Source: Pseudomonadota bacterium
GTDB lineage: Bacteria; Pseudomonadota; Alphaproteobacteria; Sphingomonadales; Sphingomonadaceae
Direction of reading: 5' to 3'
DNA: 64,000 bases
NCBI GenBank assembly: GCA_029550345.1
Contig: JAKPHK010000011.1
Location: 44,043-108,042 of the forward strand
In this document: positions 24,780 through 33,613 of the stretch, piece by piece
Position numbering within the stretch: position 1 is the stretch's first letter
Layout of the letters: each line of letters begins with the position of its first letter
Translations under genes and position numbers: made by a program
Notes under the pieces: generated by a model
The model's database searches: none
What the model saw: only the letters and a program-made list of their open reading frames with translations
What the model was told of the DNA's origin: nothing

Positions 24780-24859
24780 CGATTGGCTCTGCCGTTTCGG
24801 TCGTCTTGGCTGTGGTGTGAATGCTACCCAAGGCAACTGTCCGTAGGGGCGAGATACGC

Positions 24860-26137
24860 GTGACGCAAGACAGCCTGACCCGCCGGTTGGCACGCCACCT
24901 CGTCCGGCCCATTGCCGCGCAGGATCGCGCGCGGACGCGCCTGCACCTGCTCGACTGGCTGGGCTGCGTGGCCGGGGCGCTCCCGTCCGATACGGGCTCG
25001 ATCGTCCGCGCCATGCCCGGCGGCAGCGCCATGCGGGCCGCCTGGCTGGGCAACAAGCTGGAGATGGACGACGTCCACCGCGCAGCCATCCTGCATCCCG
25101 GCCCCGTGGTCTGGGCCAGCGCCTTGGCCAGCTCCACAGCCGGGATGGACCGGCTGCTCGATGCCGCGATCCGCGGCTATGAAGCCATGATCGCGGTGGG
25201 CAGCACCTTCGATGCCCACCACTATGCCCATTGGCACAACACGGCCACGGCCGGCATGTTCGGCGCCGCCGTCACGGCGCTGGCCTGCACCGATCCCGCC
25301 TTCGCCGATGGCGATGGCGATGGCGATGCCGCCTTGCGCGAGGAGCGACTGGTCCATGTCCTGGGCCTTGCCGGATCGGTCGCGGGCGGCCTGTGGCAGA
25401 TGCGGCACGAGCCCGGCGACGCCAAGCAGTGGCACGTGGCCCACGCCGTGGCGTCCGGGCTCCACGCGGCCAGCGCGGTACAGGCCGGCGCGCGCGCGCC
25501 GCAATTCATCCTTGAAGGGCCGCAGGGCCTGCACGCAGCCACCACGGCTGCGGCAAGATCGATGGATCTGCCGGATCACTGGCGCATCCATGATGTCAGC
25601 TTCAAGCCGTGGGCGGCGTGCCGCCATGCCCACCCGGCCATCGATGCGGCGCTCGAACTGAAGGCGCGGCTGGGCTCGCTCGACGGGCCGATCACGGTCG
25701 AAACCTATGCCGATGCCCTGACGTTCTGCGATCGCCCGGCCCCCACCAGCGAGATCGAGGCCAAGTTCTCGATCCAGCATTCGGTGGCGCTGGTGGCGCT
25801 TTCCGGCACGCCCCGGCTCGGCGATTTCGATGCCGCGGCCATAGCCGCCACGGCCGGGGTCCGCACACGGATCATCGTGCGCGATGAGGCCGAATTCACG
25901 AAACGCTATCCGGCCCATTTCGGCGCGCGGGTACGCTGCGGCGATGCCGAGGTCACGCTTGAAGATACGCTGGGCGATCCCGAACGCCCGATGAGCGAGG
26001 CCCAGATCCTCGCCAAGGCCGGGGCGCTGCTGGCACTCGGCGGGCACGGCGCCGAGCTTGACCGGATGGCCGCCGCCGCGCTGCAAGGCAACAGTCCCGC
26101 AGCTGTGGCGGGCATCCTGAAGGACTGGCTGCCATGA
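24860..26137 (+). CDS. MmgE/PrpD-family protein 1
   Basis: 425 aa from GTG 24860, which follows AGGGG/GCGAG and starts the family fold at 'SLTRRLARHLVRPIAAQDRARTRLHLLDWLGC'. ATG 24821 is possible but adds a non-family extension. MmgE/PrpD proteins include 2-methylcitrate dehydratase and cis-aconitate decarboxylase, acting on tricarboxylates or related acids. The segments 'ILHPGPVVWASALA' and 'SFKPWAACRHAHPAIDAALEL' match the active-site regions. A GATGGC triplet repeat at 25307-25330 encodes a Gly-Asp run. It is the first of ten closely packed genes and overlaps PrpD2 by 4 bp. Confidence 0.85.
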   Translation: MTQDSLTRRLARHLVRPIAAQDRARTRLHLLDWLGCVAGALPSDTGSIVRAMPGGSAMRAAWLGNKLEMDDVHRAAILHPGPVVWASALASSTAGMDRLLDAAIRGYEAMIAVGSTFDAHHYAHWHNTATAGMFGAAVTALACTDPAFADGDGDGDAALREERLVHVLGLAGSVAGGLWQMRHEPGDAKQWHVAHAVASGLHAASAVQAGARAPQFILEGPQGLHAATTAAARSMDLPDHWRIHDVSFKPWAACRHAHPAIDAALELKARLGSLDGPITVETYADALTFCDRPAPTSEIEAKFSIQHSVALVALSGTPRLGDFDAAAIAATAGVRTRIIVRDEAEFTKRYPAHFGARVRCGDAEVTLEDTLGDPERPMSEAQILAKAGALLALGGHGAELDRMAAAALQGNSPAAVAGILKDWLP

Positions 26138-27414
26138 GCGCGATCGACCGGATCATCGAATTTGCCCACGCCTCCCACGAACTGCCGCCCGCAGTGCGTG
26201 GCGATGCAATGCGGCTGCTGGCCGACACGCTGGCCGTAGGGGCCACCGGCGCGGCCTCGCGCGAGGCCGCGCCCGTTCTCAGGGCCGCTGGCGCCTGGGG
26301 AACCGGCACCGAGGCCCGCACCCTGGCCGGCGGCACCCTGCCCGCCCCGTCGGCCGCCTTCGTCAACGCCTTTGCCATTCACTGCCTGGAATGGGACGCG
26401 GTGCACGAACCCGCCGTGGTCCATGCCCTGTCGGTGGTGACCGCCGCCCTGCTCGCCGCCTCCGATCGTCGCGGCGGGAGCACGGTCGACGAATTCCTCA
26501 CTGCCCTTGCCGTCGGCGTCGACATCGCCAGCGGGCTTGGTCTGGCCGCGCAAGGCGCGATGCGCTTCTTCCGCCCCGCCACGGCCGGCATCATCGGCGC
26601 CGCTCTGGCCGTGGCCCGCCTGCAGGGGCTGGACCGGGCGCAGATGGCCAATGCCGCCGGGCTGGCCTACAGCTTCCTCGCCGGCACGATGCAGGCCCAC
26701 GTCGAAGCATCGACCGCGCTACCGCTGCAGATCGCCAATGCCGCGCGCGGCGCGCTATGCGCGGTCGATCTGGCCGCCGCCGGGATCGACGGGCCGCACG
26801 ACGTGCTGACCGGGCCCTTCGGCTATGCCGCGCTGATCGAACCGGTGGAACTGGAACGCTACACCGCGTCGCTCGGCGCGGTCTGGCGGATCAGCGAAGT
26901 CAGCATCAAGCCCTATCCCTCCGGCCGCGCCAGCCACGGCGCGCTGGGCGCGCTGGCCGATCTCCGCGACGAAGGGCTGGTGACGCCGGATAACGTGGAA
27001 GCCATCGAACTGCTGGCCCCGCCGCTGATCCAGCGCCTGGTCGGCCGACCGTTCCGGCCCGGTGCGCCGCAGTCCTACAATCGCCTGTGCCTCGCCTTTC
27101 TCGCCCCGCTGATGCTGCGCGACGGGCTGATCGATCCCCGGCTCGATACCACCATCGACGAACTGGCCGGAAAGGTGCGGGTAACGCTGGACGACAACCC
27201 CGATCACAACGCCCTCTCGCCCCAGGTGCTGGTCGTGCACCTGCGCAACGGGCAGGCCTTGCGCCGGGCCGTGGCCGCCAATCCCGGCAGCCCGCAGGCC
27301 CCGCTCAGCCCCGCCCGCGCCCAGACCAAGCTGGACCTGTGCCGCACTCTTGCCGGAGCCGCCGCGGCCCGGATCTTCACCGACCCCCTTGCCTTCGCCA
27401 CGGAGCCGAAATGA
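26134..27414 (+). CDS. MmgE/PrpD-family protein 2
   Basis: 426 aa; the ATG overlaps the previous stop (ATGA). It has the family landmarks 'AFVNAFAIHCLEWDAVHEPAVVHALS', 'AGIIGAALAVARLQGL', and 'SIKPYPSGRASHGALGAL' in the active-site lid. It is about equal in length to PrpD1 but diverged, so the two are old duplicates or a heteromer. It would dehydrate, isomerise or decarboxylate a polycarboxylate. The stop overlaps the next ligase gene by 4 bp. Confidence 0.86.
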   Translation: MSAIDRIIEFAHASHELPPAVRGDAMRLLADTLAVGATGAASREAAPVLRAAGAWGTGTEARTLAGGTLPAPSAAFVNAFAIHCLEWDAVHEPAVVHALSVVTAALLAASDRRGGSTVDEFLTALAVGVDIASGLGLAAQGAMRFFRPATAGIIGAALAVARLQGLDRAQMANAAGLAYSFLAGTMQAHVEASTALPLQIANAARGALCAVDLAAAGIDGPHDVLTGPFGYAALIEPVELERYTASLGAVWRISEVSIKPYPSGRASHGALGALADLRDEGLVTPDNVEAIELLAPPLIQRLVGRPFRPGAPQSYNRLCLAFLAPLMLRDGLIDPRLDTTIDELAGKVRVTLDDNPDHNALSPQVLVVHLRNGQALRRAVAANPGSPQAPLSPARAQTKLDLCRTLAGAAAARIFTDPLAFATEPK

Positions 27415-28772
27415 GTTTTCCCACCTACTTCGAAACCTTCGACGCCCGGCAGCTTCTGGCCGATTACCCGGTCGGCGAAACCTTCGTCGATCGCTATACC
27501 CGGATGAGCCGCGACGAGCTGCACGCCCTGCAGAACGAGCGTTTTCTCAAACTGATGAAGCGGGGCTGGGAAATCCCGTTCTACCAGCGCCTGTGGGGCA
27601 ACAAGGGCATCGAGCCGGGCGACATCCGCGGCCTGGAGGACATCACCCGCCTGCCGGTCTACGACAAGTCGGACCTGATGGCCTCGGTCAACGAGTACCC
27701 GCCCTATGGCGATTTCGACGGCCGCGGCGACAGCCCCGTGGTGTTCCACACCACCAGCGGCACCACCGGCCGCCCCCAGCCGCTGATGTTCGGTCCCAAG
27801 GGGCGCGAAATCACCAGCCTGCTGGTGGGCCGCATGTATCGCTGGATGGGGCTGGGCCGGGAAGACGTGGTGCAGTCGGTCTATGGCCACGGCATGATCA
27901 ACGGCGGCCACTACATCCGCGAGGCCGTCACCCATTACACCAATTCGCTGTTCCTCAGCGCGGGAACGGGCATCGAGACGCGGTCGGTCAACCAGGTCAA
28001 CCTGATGGCCGATTTCGGCGTCACCTGCATGGTCGGCTTCGTGGACTACATCCGCAAGCTGGCGGAAGTGGCCGATGCCGAAAACCTGTTCGATCGCATC
28101 AACCTGGAGATGATCATCGGCCACCTCGGCACCGAAGACCGCGCCTCCACCGAGGCGGCCTGGCGCGGGGCCAAGGCCTATGACTGGTATGGTGTGGGCG
28201 ATACCGGCACCATCGCCGGCGAAGGGCCGGAACGCGACGGACTCTATGTCTGGGAAGACGCGCAGTACCTCGAACTGCTGGATATCGACAGCGGTCAGCC
28301 CGTCGCGACCGGCGAAACCGGCGACATGGTGGTGACCTGCCTGTTCAAGGATGACATCGCCCCCTGCATCCGCTTCAACACCCACGACATCACCGAGGAA
28401 CTGACCGGCGCCAACCAGACCGGCATGGTCTTCAAGCGAATCTCCGGCTTCAAGGGCCGCAGCGACAACATGGTGAAGCTGCGCGGGATCAACATCTTCC
28501 CCCATGCCATCGGCGCGATCATCGAAAACCGGGCGGATCTCACCGGCGAATTCGTGTGCCACGTGGTGCGCGATGCCAGCGGGCGCGATGAGATGCTGGT
28601 GCGTCTCGAAACGCGCGGCGGCAGCGAAGTCACGGAAGTGGCCGCCCTGCTGCGCAAGGGCATCGGCATCGAAGTGGGGGTCGAACTGGTGGCGCCCGGC
28701 GAAACTGCGGCCGAGACCCAGATCGATTCCCGCCAGAAGCCGATCCGCCTGATCGACCGGAGAGCCCTGTGA
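27411..28772 (+). CDS. Phenylacetate-CoA ligase-like acyl-CoA synthetase (PaaK family)
   Basis: 453 aa. It has the AMP-binding P-loop 'FHTTSGTTGRPQPLMFG', 'GVGDTGTIAGEGPERDGLYVWED' (A5-like region), 'GETGDMVVTCLF', and the hinge 'FKGRSDNMVKLRGINIFPHAI', which is typical of the PaaK C-terminal domain. PaaK-type enzymes activate aryl-acetates and related acids with ATP. Placement between PrpD2 and an amidase suggests it activates the acid released by the pathway. It overlaps both neighbours by 4 bp. Confidence 0.9.
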   Translation: MSFPTYFETFDARQLLADYPVGETFVDRYTRMSRDELHALQNERFLKLMKRGWEIPFYQRLWGNKGIEPGDIRGLEDITRLPVYDKSDLMASVNEYPPYGDFDGRGDSPVVFHTTSGTTGRPQPLMFGPKGREITSLLVGRMYRWMGLGREDVVQSVYGHGMINGGHYIREAVTHYTNSLFLSAGTGIETRSVNQVNLMADFGVTCMVGFVDYIRKLAEVADAENLFDRINLEMIIGHLGTEDRASTEAAWRGAKAYDWYGVGDTGTIAGEGPERDGLYVWEDAQYLELLDIDSGQPVATGETGDMVVTCLFKDDIAPCIRFNTHDITEELTGANQTGMVFKRISGFKGRSDNMVKLRGINIFPHAIGAIIENRADLTGEFVCHVVRDASGRDEMLVRLETRGGSEVTEVAALLRKGIGIEVGVELVAPGETAAETQIDSRQKPIRLIDRRAL

Positions 28773-29956
28773 TCGATTTCAATCGGCTGGAGGAAGCGAA
28801 CCGGCCGCTGAACGCCTTTACCGATTTCGATCGCACCGCCCGGTCGGGGGAAGGCCCGCTGGCCGGGATCACGGTGGGGGTGAAGGCCAACATCGCGGTG
28901 CGCGGCCTGCCGTGGACGGCGGGCATGGCGCTGCACCGCGATCGGGTGGCCCAGCGCGATGCGGCCACGGTTGCCGCGCTGCGTGGGGCCGGGGCGGCGA
29001 TCCTTGGCATGCTGAACATGGAGGAGGCCGCCCTCGGCGCGAAGACGGACAATCCGTTCTTCGGCCGCACGCACAATCCCCATCGCGTCGGCTACACGCC
29101 GGGCGGCTCGTCGGGCGGCAGCGGCGCGGCCGTGGCCGCCGGGCTGTGCGACATCGCGCTGGGCACCGATACCATGGGCTCGGTGCGCATCCCGGCCAGC
29201 TACTGCGGCGTCTATGGCTTCAAGCCGGCGCAGAGCGCGGTCAGCCAGGATGGCCTCGAACTGGCCGAACCCACGCTCGATGTGATCGGCCCGCTGGCCC
29301 GCTCGCTCAATCTGCTGGAACAGGCCGCACGGCTGACGAGCGAATTCGGCGAGGCCGACTTGCCGGGCCAACCGGTCACCCTCGCCGGCCTTGCCGGGGT
29401 GGAATGCACCACCGAGGTGCTCGCCGTCTACGAACGGGCCTGCGCGGCACTGGGCACGGGCGCGGCGGTCGCCCTGCCCGATCCGCCCTCGCGCGTTCGC
29501 TATGCCGGGTTCATCGCCACGGCCCAGGCCTTGCATGCGGCGCTGGCCGATGCCCCGCCCGAGACGCTGTCACCAACGCTGGCCCGCCTGATCGCCTATG
29601 GCCCGCGGCGCAAGCCGGAAGACCGGGCGGCCGATGCACAGGTGCTGGCCCGCACGGCCGAGCGGCTGAACGCCATCGTGACCGAACACGGCCCGCTCCT
29701 GCTGCCCACCGCGCCGCAGCCCGCCTTCGATCATGCCGAACCCGCGCCGGCCAACCAGGCCGATTTCACCTGCCTGGCCAATGTCGCCAATCTGCCGGCG
29801 ATCACGCTTCCAGCCGGAACGGCGGCGAACGGCATGCCCATCGGCGTCCAGCTGATCGGCCCGCGCGGCGCCGAAAGCGGCCTGTTCGCGCTGGCCCGCC
29901 GGCTCGACTCGCATCTGGCGGCCTACCGGCAGCCGAACCACTTCTACCAAGGATAA
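28769..29956 (+). CDS. Amidase (amidase-signature family)
   Basis: 395 aa from GTG 28769, overlapping the ligase stop. The Ser-cisSer-Lys triad is visible: K39 in 'TVGVKANIAV', S114 in 'GYTPGGSSGGSGAA' and nucleophile S138 in 'GTDTMGSVRIPASYCG'. It hydrolyses an amide to acid and ammonia in the cytoplasm. The length is at the short end for the family (usual 430-480). With PuuE-like and isochorismatase-fold hydrolases in the same regulon it could act on half-amides of dicarboxylic acids, which is an inference. Confidence 0.92.
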   Translation: MIDFNRLEEANRPLNAFTDFDRTARSGEGPLAGITVGVKANIAVRGLPWTAGMALHRDRVAQRDAATVAALRGAGAAILGMLNMEEAALGAKTDNPFFGRTHNPHRVGYTPGGSSGGSGAAVAAGLCDIALGTDTMGSVRIPASYCGVYGFKPAQSAVSQDGLELAEPTLDVIGPLARSLNLLEQAARLTSEFGEADLPGQPVTLAGLAGVECTTEVLAVYERACAALGTGAAVALPDPPSRVRYAGFIATAQALHAALADAPPETLSPTLARLIAYGPRRKPEDRAADAQVLARTAERLNAIVTEHGPLLLPTAPQPAFDHAEPAPANQADFTCLANVANLPAITLPAGTAANGMPIGVQLIGPRGAESGLFALARRLDSHLAAYRQPNHFYQG

Positions 29957-29966
29957 GAGGCTCATC

Positions 29967-30272
29967 ATGCGCATCATCGTGCTGTTCAACCTGAAGGAAG
30001 GTGTCGATCCGGCGGCTTACGAAGCCTGGGCTCGCGGAACGGACATTCCGGGCGTCAACGCGCTGGGTTCGGTCGACGGGTTCACCGTCCACAAGGCAAC
30101 CGGCCTGTTCGGTTCCGATACCGCCGCCCCCTATCAGTATGTCGAAGTGATCGACATTGCCGGGATGGACGGCTTCGTCGCCGATATTTCCACGCCGGAA
30201 TTCCAGGCCATGGCCGCCCCGTTTCAGCAATTTGCCGACAATCCGCAGTTCATTCTGACGGCGGATCTGTGA
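29967..30272 (+). CDS. RedY/HapK-like ferredoxin-fold protein
   Basis: 101 aa. 'MRIIVLFNLKEGVDPAAYEAWARGTDIPGVNALGSVDGF' and 'ATGLFGSDTAAPYQYVEVIDI' resemble the small RedY-like HapK proteins, an alpha/beta dimeric-barrel (EthD-like) family first named from prodiginine clusters and common in sphingomonads. Its biochemical role is not established. The sequence is compact with no signal peptide. It sits between amidase and SDR genes in the ten-gene operon. Confidence 0.75.
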   Translation: MRIIVLFNLKEGVDPAAYEAWARGTDIPGVNALGSVDGFTVHKATGLFGSDTAAPYQYVEVIDIAGMDGFVADISTPEFQAMAAPFQQFADNPQFILTADL

Positions 30273-31072
30273 TGGCCGGTCGTTACGCGGGCAAGACCAT
30301 CGTTGTCACCGGATCGGGCAAGCGCAAGGGGCTTGGCCAGGCCATCCTGCAACGCTTTGCCGATGACGGCGCGAACTGCGTTGTCTCCGACCTGACGATC
30401 GACGCCGAGGCCGAAGCCGTCGCCGCCGACCTGCGCGGCCGCGGGGCCGCTGTAGCCACCATCGCCTGCGACGTCAGCCAGGCCGACCAGTGCCAGCGCT
30501 TGATCGATCAGGCCGCCGCCCGGTTCGGCGCGGTGGACATCCTGGTCAACAATGCCGGCATCGGTTTCATGATGAAGCCGTTCCTTGAAGTCGATCCGGC
30601 CGATTGGGCGCGGGTGATCGCGGTGAACCTGTCCGGGGCGTTCTATTGCACCCAGGCTGCGGCGCGGGCCATGGTCGCCGCCGGCCGGGGCGGGCGGATC
30701 ATCAACATCGCGTCGCAGGCGGCCAAGTCGGCCTTCCCGCACCTGCCCGCCTATGTCAGTTCAAAGCACGGCATGGTGGGCCTGACCCGCGCCAGCGCCA
30801 TCGAACTGGGCGCGCATGGCATTACCGTCAATGCGGTGTGCCCCAACCATGTCACGACCGGGCTTGGCGCGCAACAGAACGAATACTTCTCGCGCCTGCT
30901 CGGCTTCGATACGGTGGAGGCCTATATCGCGGACATGCACCGCAAGAACCCGATGGGCCGCCCCGGCCAAGCGACCGACACCGCCGCCGCCTGCGCCTGG
31001 CTGGCCAGCGACGAAGCCGTTTACGTGACCGGCGAGGCGCTGAACGTCTCGGGCGGCGAGGAGATGCACTGA
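30272..31072 (+). CDS. Short-chain dehydrogenase/reductase (SDR)
   Basis: 266 aa from ATG 30272, overlapping the HapK-like stop by 1 bp; a GTG three bases earlier is also possible. The classical SDR elements are present: 'VVTGSGKRKGLGQAIL' (NAD(P) loop), 'ILVNNAGIG', catalytic Ser region 'RIINIASQAAKSAF', and 'AYVSSKHGMVGL' (Tyr-x3-Lys). The C-terminal 'ASDEAVYVTGEALNVSGGEEMH' is also typical. It oxidises or reduces a hydroxy/keto intermediate. It is coupled to a PuuE-like gene through TGATG. Confidence 0.92.
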   Translation: MAGRYAGKTIVVTGSGKRKGLGQAILQRFADDGANCVVSDLTIDAEAEAVAADLRGRGAAVATIACDVSQADQCQRLIDQAAARFGAVDILVNNAGIGFMMKPFLEVDPADWARVIAVNLSGAFYCTQAAARAMVAAGRGGRIINIASQAAKSAFPHLPAYVSSKHGMVGLTRASAIELGAHGITVNAVCPNHVTTGLGAQQNEYFSRLLGFDTVEAYIADMHRKNPMGRPGQATDTAAACAWLASDEAVYVTGEALNVSGGEEMH

Positions 31073-31938
31073 TGCGCGAAGAATCGATCCGCTGGCCCGA
31101 TGGCAATATCATGGCGCTGTCCGTGGTGGTCAACGTCGAGGAAGGCAGCGAAATGACCGTTGCCCGCGGCGACCGGGGCATGGAACCGGTTGACGAACTG
31201 GGCATCCACATCCGCTCGCCCATCCGCAACTACGGCAACGAGAGCAATTACCTCTACGGGATCAAGGCCGGGGCACCGCGCATCGTGCGGCTGCTCAAGG
31301 ACTACGGGATCATGGCCAGCTGGACGGTGGCCGCGCTCAGCCTCGAGAACCATCCGGAGATCGCCGCCGCCATCGCCGAACTCGGCCACGAGCCGGTCAG
31401 CCACGGCTGGCGCTGGGTCCACCAGTTCAAGATGAACGAGGAACAGGAGCGCGAATTCATCCGCAAGGCAGTGGAATCGATCCAGCGCACCGTGGGCGTT
31501 CGCCCCTATGGCTGGCTGTCGCGCTATTTCCACACCGATGCCACGCGCCGCCTGCTGATCGAGGAAGGCTTCGCCTACCACATGGACGATTACTCGGGCG
31601 ACGTGCCGTTCTGGGATCGCGCCACGGTTCCCGGCAAGCCGCTCGCCATCGTGCCGTACCAGCTCGACAGCAACGACATGAAGATGTGGACCGATCCGGC
31701 CCTCACTCCGCACCAGTGGCTCGATTACGCCAAGGCCAATTTCGACCAGATCTACCGCGAAGGCCAGCGCGGCCTCGGTCGGATGATGTCGCTGGGGCTG
31801 CACCTGCGGATCATCGGCCGGCCGGGCCGGATCTGGGCGCTGGAGGAATTCTTCCGCCACGTGCGCGCCCATGAAGGCGTGTGGGTGGCCAGCCGCCACC
31901 AGATCGCCCAGCACCTCGCCGCGGTGGACCCGGCATGA
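31072..31938 (+). CDS. PuuE-like hydrolase (polysaccharide deacetylase fold; allantoinase/imidase type)
   Basis: 288 aa from ATG 31072 (TGATG coupling). Instead of the NodB 'TFDDG' motif it has 'SVVVNVEEGSEMTV', and the second motif is 'EPVSHGWRWVHQF'. Both match PuuE allantoinase and bacterial cyclic-imide hydrolases, which share the polysaccharide-deacetylase fold but open ureide or imide rings. Likely reaction: hydrolysis of a cyclic C-N bond to a half-amide. Neighbouring amidase and dehydrogenases would use the product. The substrate is not proven by sequence. Confidence 0.85.
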   Translation: MREESIRWPDGNIMALSVVVNVEEGSEMTVARGDRGMEPVDELGIHIRSPIRNYGNESNYLYGIKAGAPRIVRLLKDYGIMASWTVAALSLENHPEIAAAIAELGHEPVSHGWRWVHQFKMNEEQEREFIRKAVESIQRTVGVRPYGWLSRYFHTDATRRLLIEEGFAYHMDDYSGDVPFWDRATVPGKPLAIVPYQLDSNDMKMWTDPALTPHQWLDYAKANFDQIYREGQRGLGRMMSLGLHLRIIGRPGRIWALEEFFRHVRAHEGVWVASRHQIAQHLAAVDPA

Positions 31939-32702
31939 CCCTGCGGCTGGAGCGGCAGGGCGCGGTTGCCCACCTGCTGATCGACCGCGCGGAAAAGCGC
32001 AACGCCTTCAACCAGGCGATGTGGGACCTGTTCCCCCGGCTCCTGACCGAGGCGATGGACGATCCGTCGATCCACGTGCTGGTGGTGCGCGCGGCCCAGG
32101 CCGGCAGCGCCTTCTGTGCCGGCGCCGACATCGGCGAATTCGCGACCGGGTCTGGCGATCCGGCGTGGCGCGCGGCCAACCAGGCGGCGATCAACCGCGT
32201 CCAGCACGAACTGGCCCGCGCGCCCAAGCCCACCATCGCGATGGTGGAAGGCGATTGCGTGGGCGGCGGCTGCGGCCTCGCCCTCGCCTGCGATTTCCGC
32301 GTCGCCGGCCCCAAGGCCCGCTTCGGCATTACCCCGGCCAAGCTCGGGCTGGTCTATCCGCTCCACGATACCAAGCTGCTGGTCGATCTGGTCGGCCCCT
32401 CGCAGGCCAAGCGGATCCTGTTCACCGGCACGCTGCTGCCCGCCGCCGAGGCGCAGGCGATCGGCATGGTGACGATCATCGACGCCGATCCCGCCGCCGC
32501 GCTCGACCGGCTGGTGAGCGAACTGGTCGCCGTGTCCGGGCACAGCCAGCGCCTGTCCAAGGTGATGGTCCAGCGCGTGCTCGACGGGCAGGCCCACGAT
32601 GACGACACCACCCGCGCCGAATTCGCCGCCGCCTTCGACGGGCCCGATTTCGCCGAAGGCGTCAGCGCCTTCCTCGAAAAGCGCAAGCCCTCGTTCCGAT
32701 GA
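31935..32702 (+). CDS. Crotonase-fold protein lacking both hydratase glutamates
   Basis: 255 aa from ATG 31935 (4-bp overlap). The crotonase fold is clear: 'LLIDRAEKRNAFNQAMWD', oxyanion-hole segments 'FCAGADIGEF' and 'GDCVGGGCGLALACDFRVAG'. In enoyl-CoA hydratase the two catalytic glutamates lie in 'GGGCELA' and 'FG.PE..LG'; here these read 'GGGCGLA' and 'FGITPAKLG', so both are missing. It should therefore do another crotonase reaction (isomerisation, decarboxylation, ring or thioester hydrolysis), not simple hydration. Confidence 0.88.
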   Translation: MTLRLERQGAVAHLLIDRAEKRNAFNQAMWDLFPRLLTEAMDDPSIHVLVVRAAQAGSAFCAGADIGEFATGSGDPAWRAANQAAINRVQHELARAPKPTIAMVEGDCVGGGCGLALACDFRVAGPKARFGITPAKLGLVYPLHDTKLLVDLVGPSQAKRILFTGTLLPAAEAQAIGMVTIIDADPAAALDRLVSELVAVSGHSQRLSKVMVQRVLDGQAHDDDTTRAEFAAAFDGPDFAEGVSAFLEKRKPSFR

Positions 32703-33613
32703 GCCTGCCCTTCACCGATCCGCCCGGCCACGGCCAGATCGTCGGCGGCCTGTCGGTCACGCCCGATCTCGATGCGGCAATTGCCGACTATCGCGACGTG
32801 CTGGGCCTGGACCTCGTCACCACCGGCCCGCTCGACGCCGACCTCGCCGCCGCCTGGGATGCCCCGCGCAGCGCCGGCGCGCGCATGGCGGTATTGCGCC
32901 CGCGCAGCGGCGCCCCTTGCACGCTGCGGCTGGTCGAACAGCCCGATTGCCCCGGCTTCGTGCCCACCACCAGCTTCGGCTGGGCGGCGTTCGAGCTGAC
33001 CGTGCAGGACGTGTTCGGCTGGCCCGACCGCCTCGCCGGCTCGGGCTTCGCCATCCAGGGCCTGCCCCGCGAACTGGAAGGCATGGCCTACTTCGTGCCC
33101 ATGCAGGTGCTGGGGCGCGGCCGGGAGATGGTCTACCTCAACGAGGTCCGGGCTGACATGCCGGGCTGCGACCTGCCCCGCGCCGGCTCCCCGGTCGATC
33201 ACCTGTTCATCGCCATCCTCGCCGCGCCCGACCGCGAGGCCACGGTGCAGTGGTACGAACAGCGGCTTGGCCTCAAGGGCGCCGATACGTTCACGCTCTC
33301 CTACAAGATGATCAACCAGGCCTTCGCCCTGCCCGACAGCCACCGCACCGAGCTGACCATGGTCCAGCAGGGCCGGATGACGATCTTCGAGGTCGATGGC
33401 TATCCGCCCCAGGCCGCCGCGCGTCCGCGCCTTGATGGCCTGCTGCCCCCGGGCAATGCGCTGGTCAGCATTGCGGTCAGGGATCTCGACGCCCTCGCGG
33501 TCGACTGGCTGAGCCCGCCCGGCCCCCGCGCCGGTGTCCCCTATGACGGCCGCCGCTCCGCCACCCTGCGCGGCCCGGCCGGCGAACTGCTGGAGTGCAT
33601 CGAACATGGCTGA
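32699..33613 (+). CDS. VOC-superfamily (glyoxalase/extradiol-fold) protein
   Basis: 304 aa with two VOC modules: N-terminal 'IVGGLSVTPDLDAAIADYRDVLGLDL' and C-terminal 'VDHLFIAILAAPDREATVQWYEQRLGLKG' followed by 'LVSIAVRDLDALAVDWL'. Such double-module proteins include dioxygenases, isomerases and binding proteins. The metal ligands cannot be assigned with confidence, although the H in 'PVDHLF' and the E in 'ELLECIE' are at typical places. It overlaps the crotonase (4 bp) and the SDR (8 bp). Confidence 0.8.
   Translation: MSLPFTDPPGHGQIVGGLSVTPDLDAAIADYRDVLGLDLVTTGPLDADLAAAWDAPRSAGARMAVLRPRSGAPCTLRLVEQPDCPGFVPTTSFGWAAFELTVQDVFGWPDRLAGSGFAIQGLPRELEGMAYFVPMQVLGRGREMVYLNEVRADMPGCDLPRAGSPVDHLFIAILAAPDREATVQWYEQRLGLKGADTFTLSYKMINQAFALPDSHRTELTMVQQGRMTIFEVDGYPPQAAARPRLDGLLPPGNALVSIAVRDLDALAVDWLSPPGPRAGVPYDGRRSATLRGPAGELLECIEHG

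Noticed and set aside
24839..24844. TGTCCG between the GntR gene and the MmgE/PrpD operon
   Set aside because: Only a half-site, with no symmetrical partner. I do not count it as a seventh operator, although the operon may still be co-regulated.
25307..25330. GATGGC hexamer repeat in PrpD1
   Set aside because: A short in-frame repeat coding for alternating Gly and Asp. No sign of a CRISPR or variable array.
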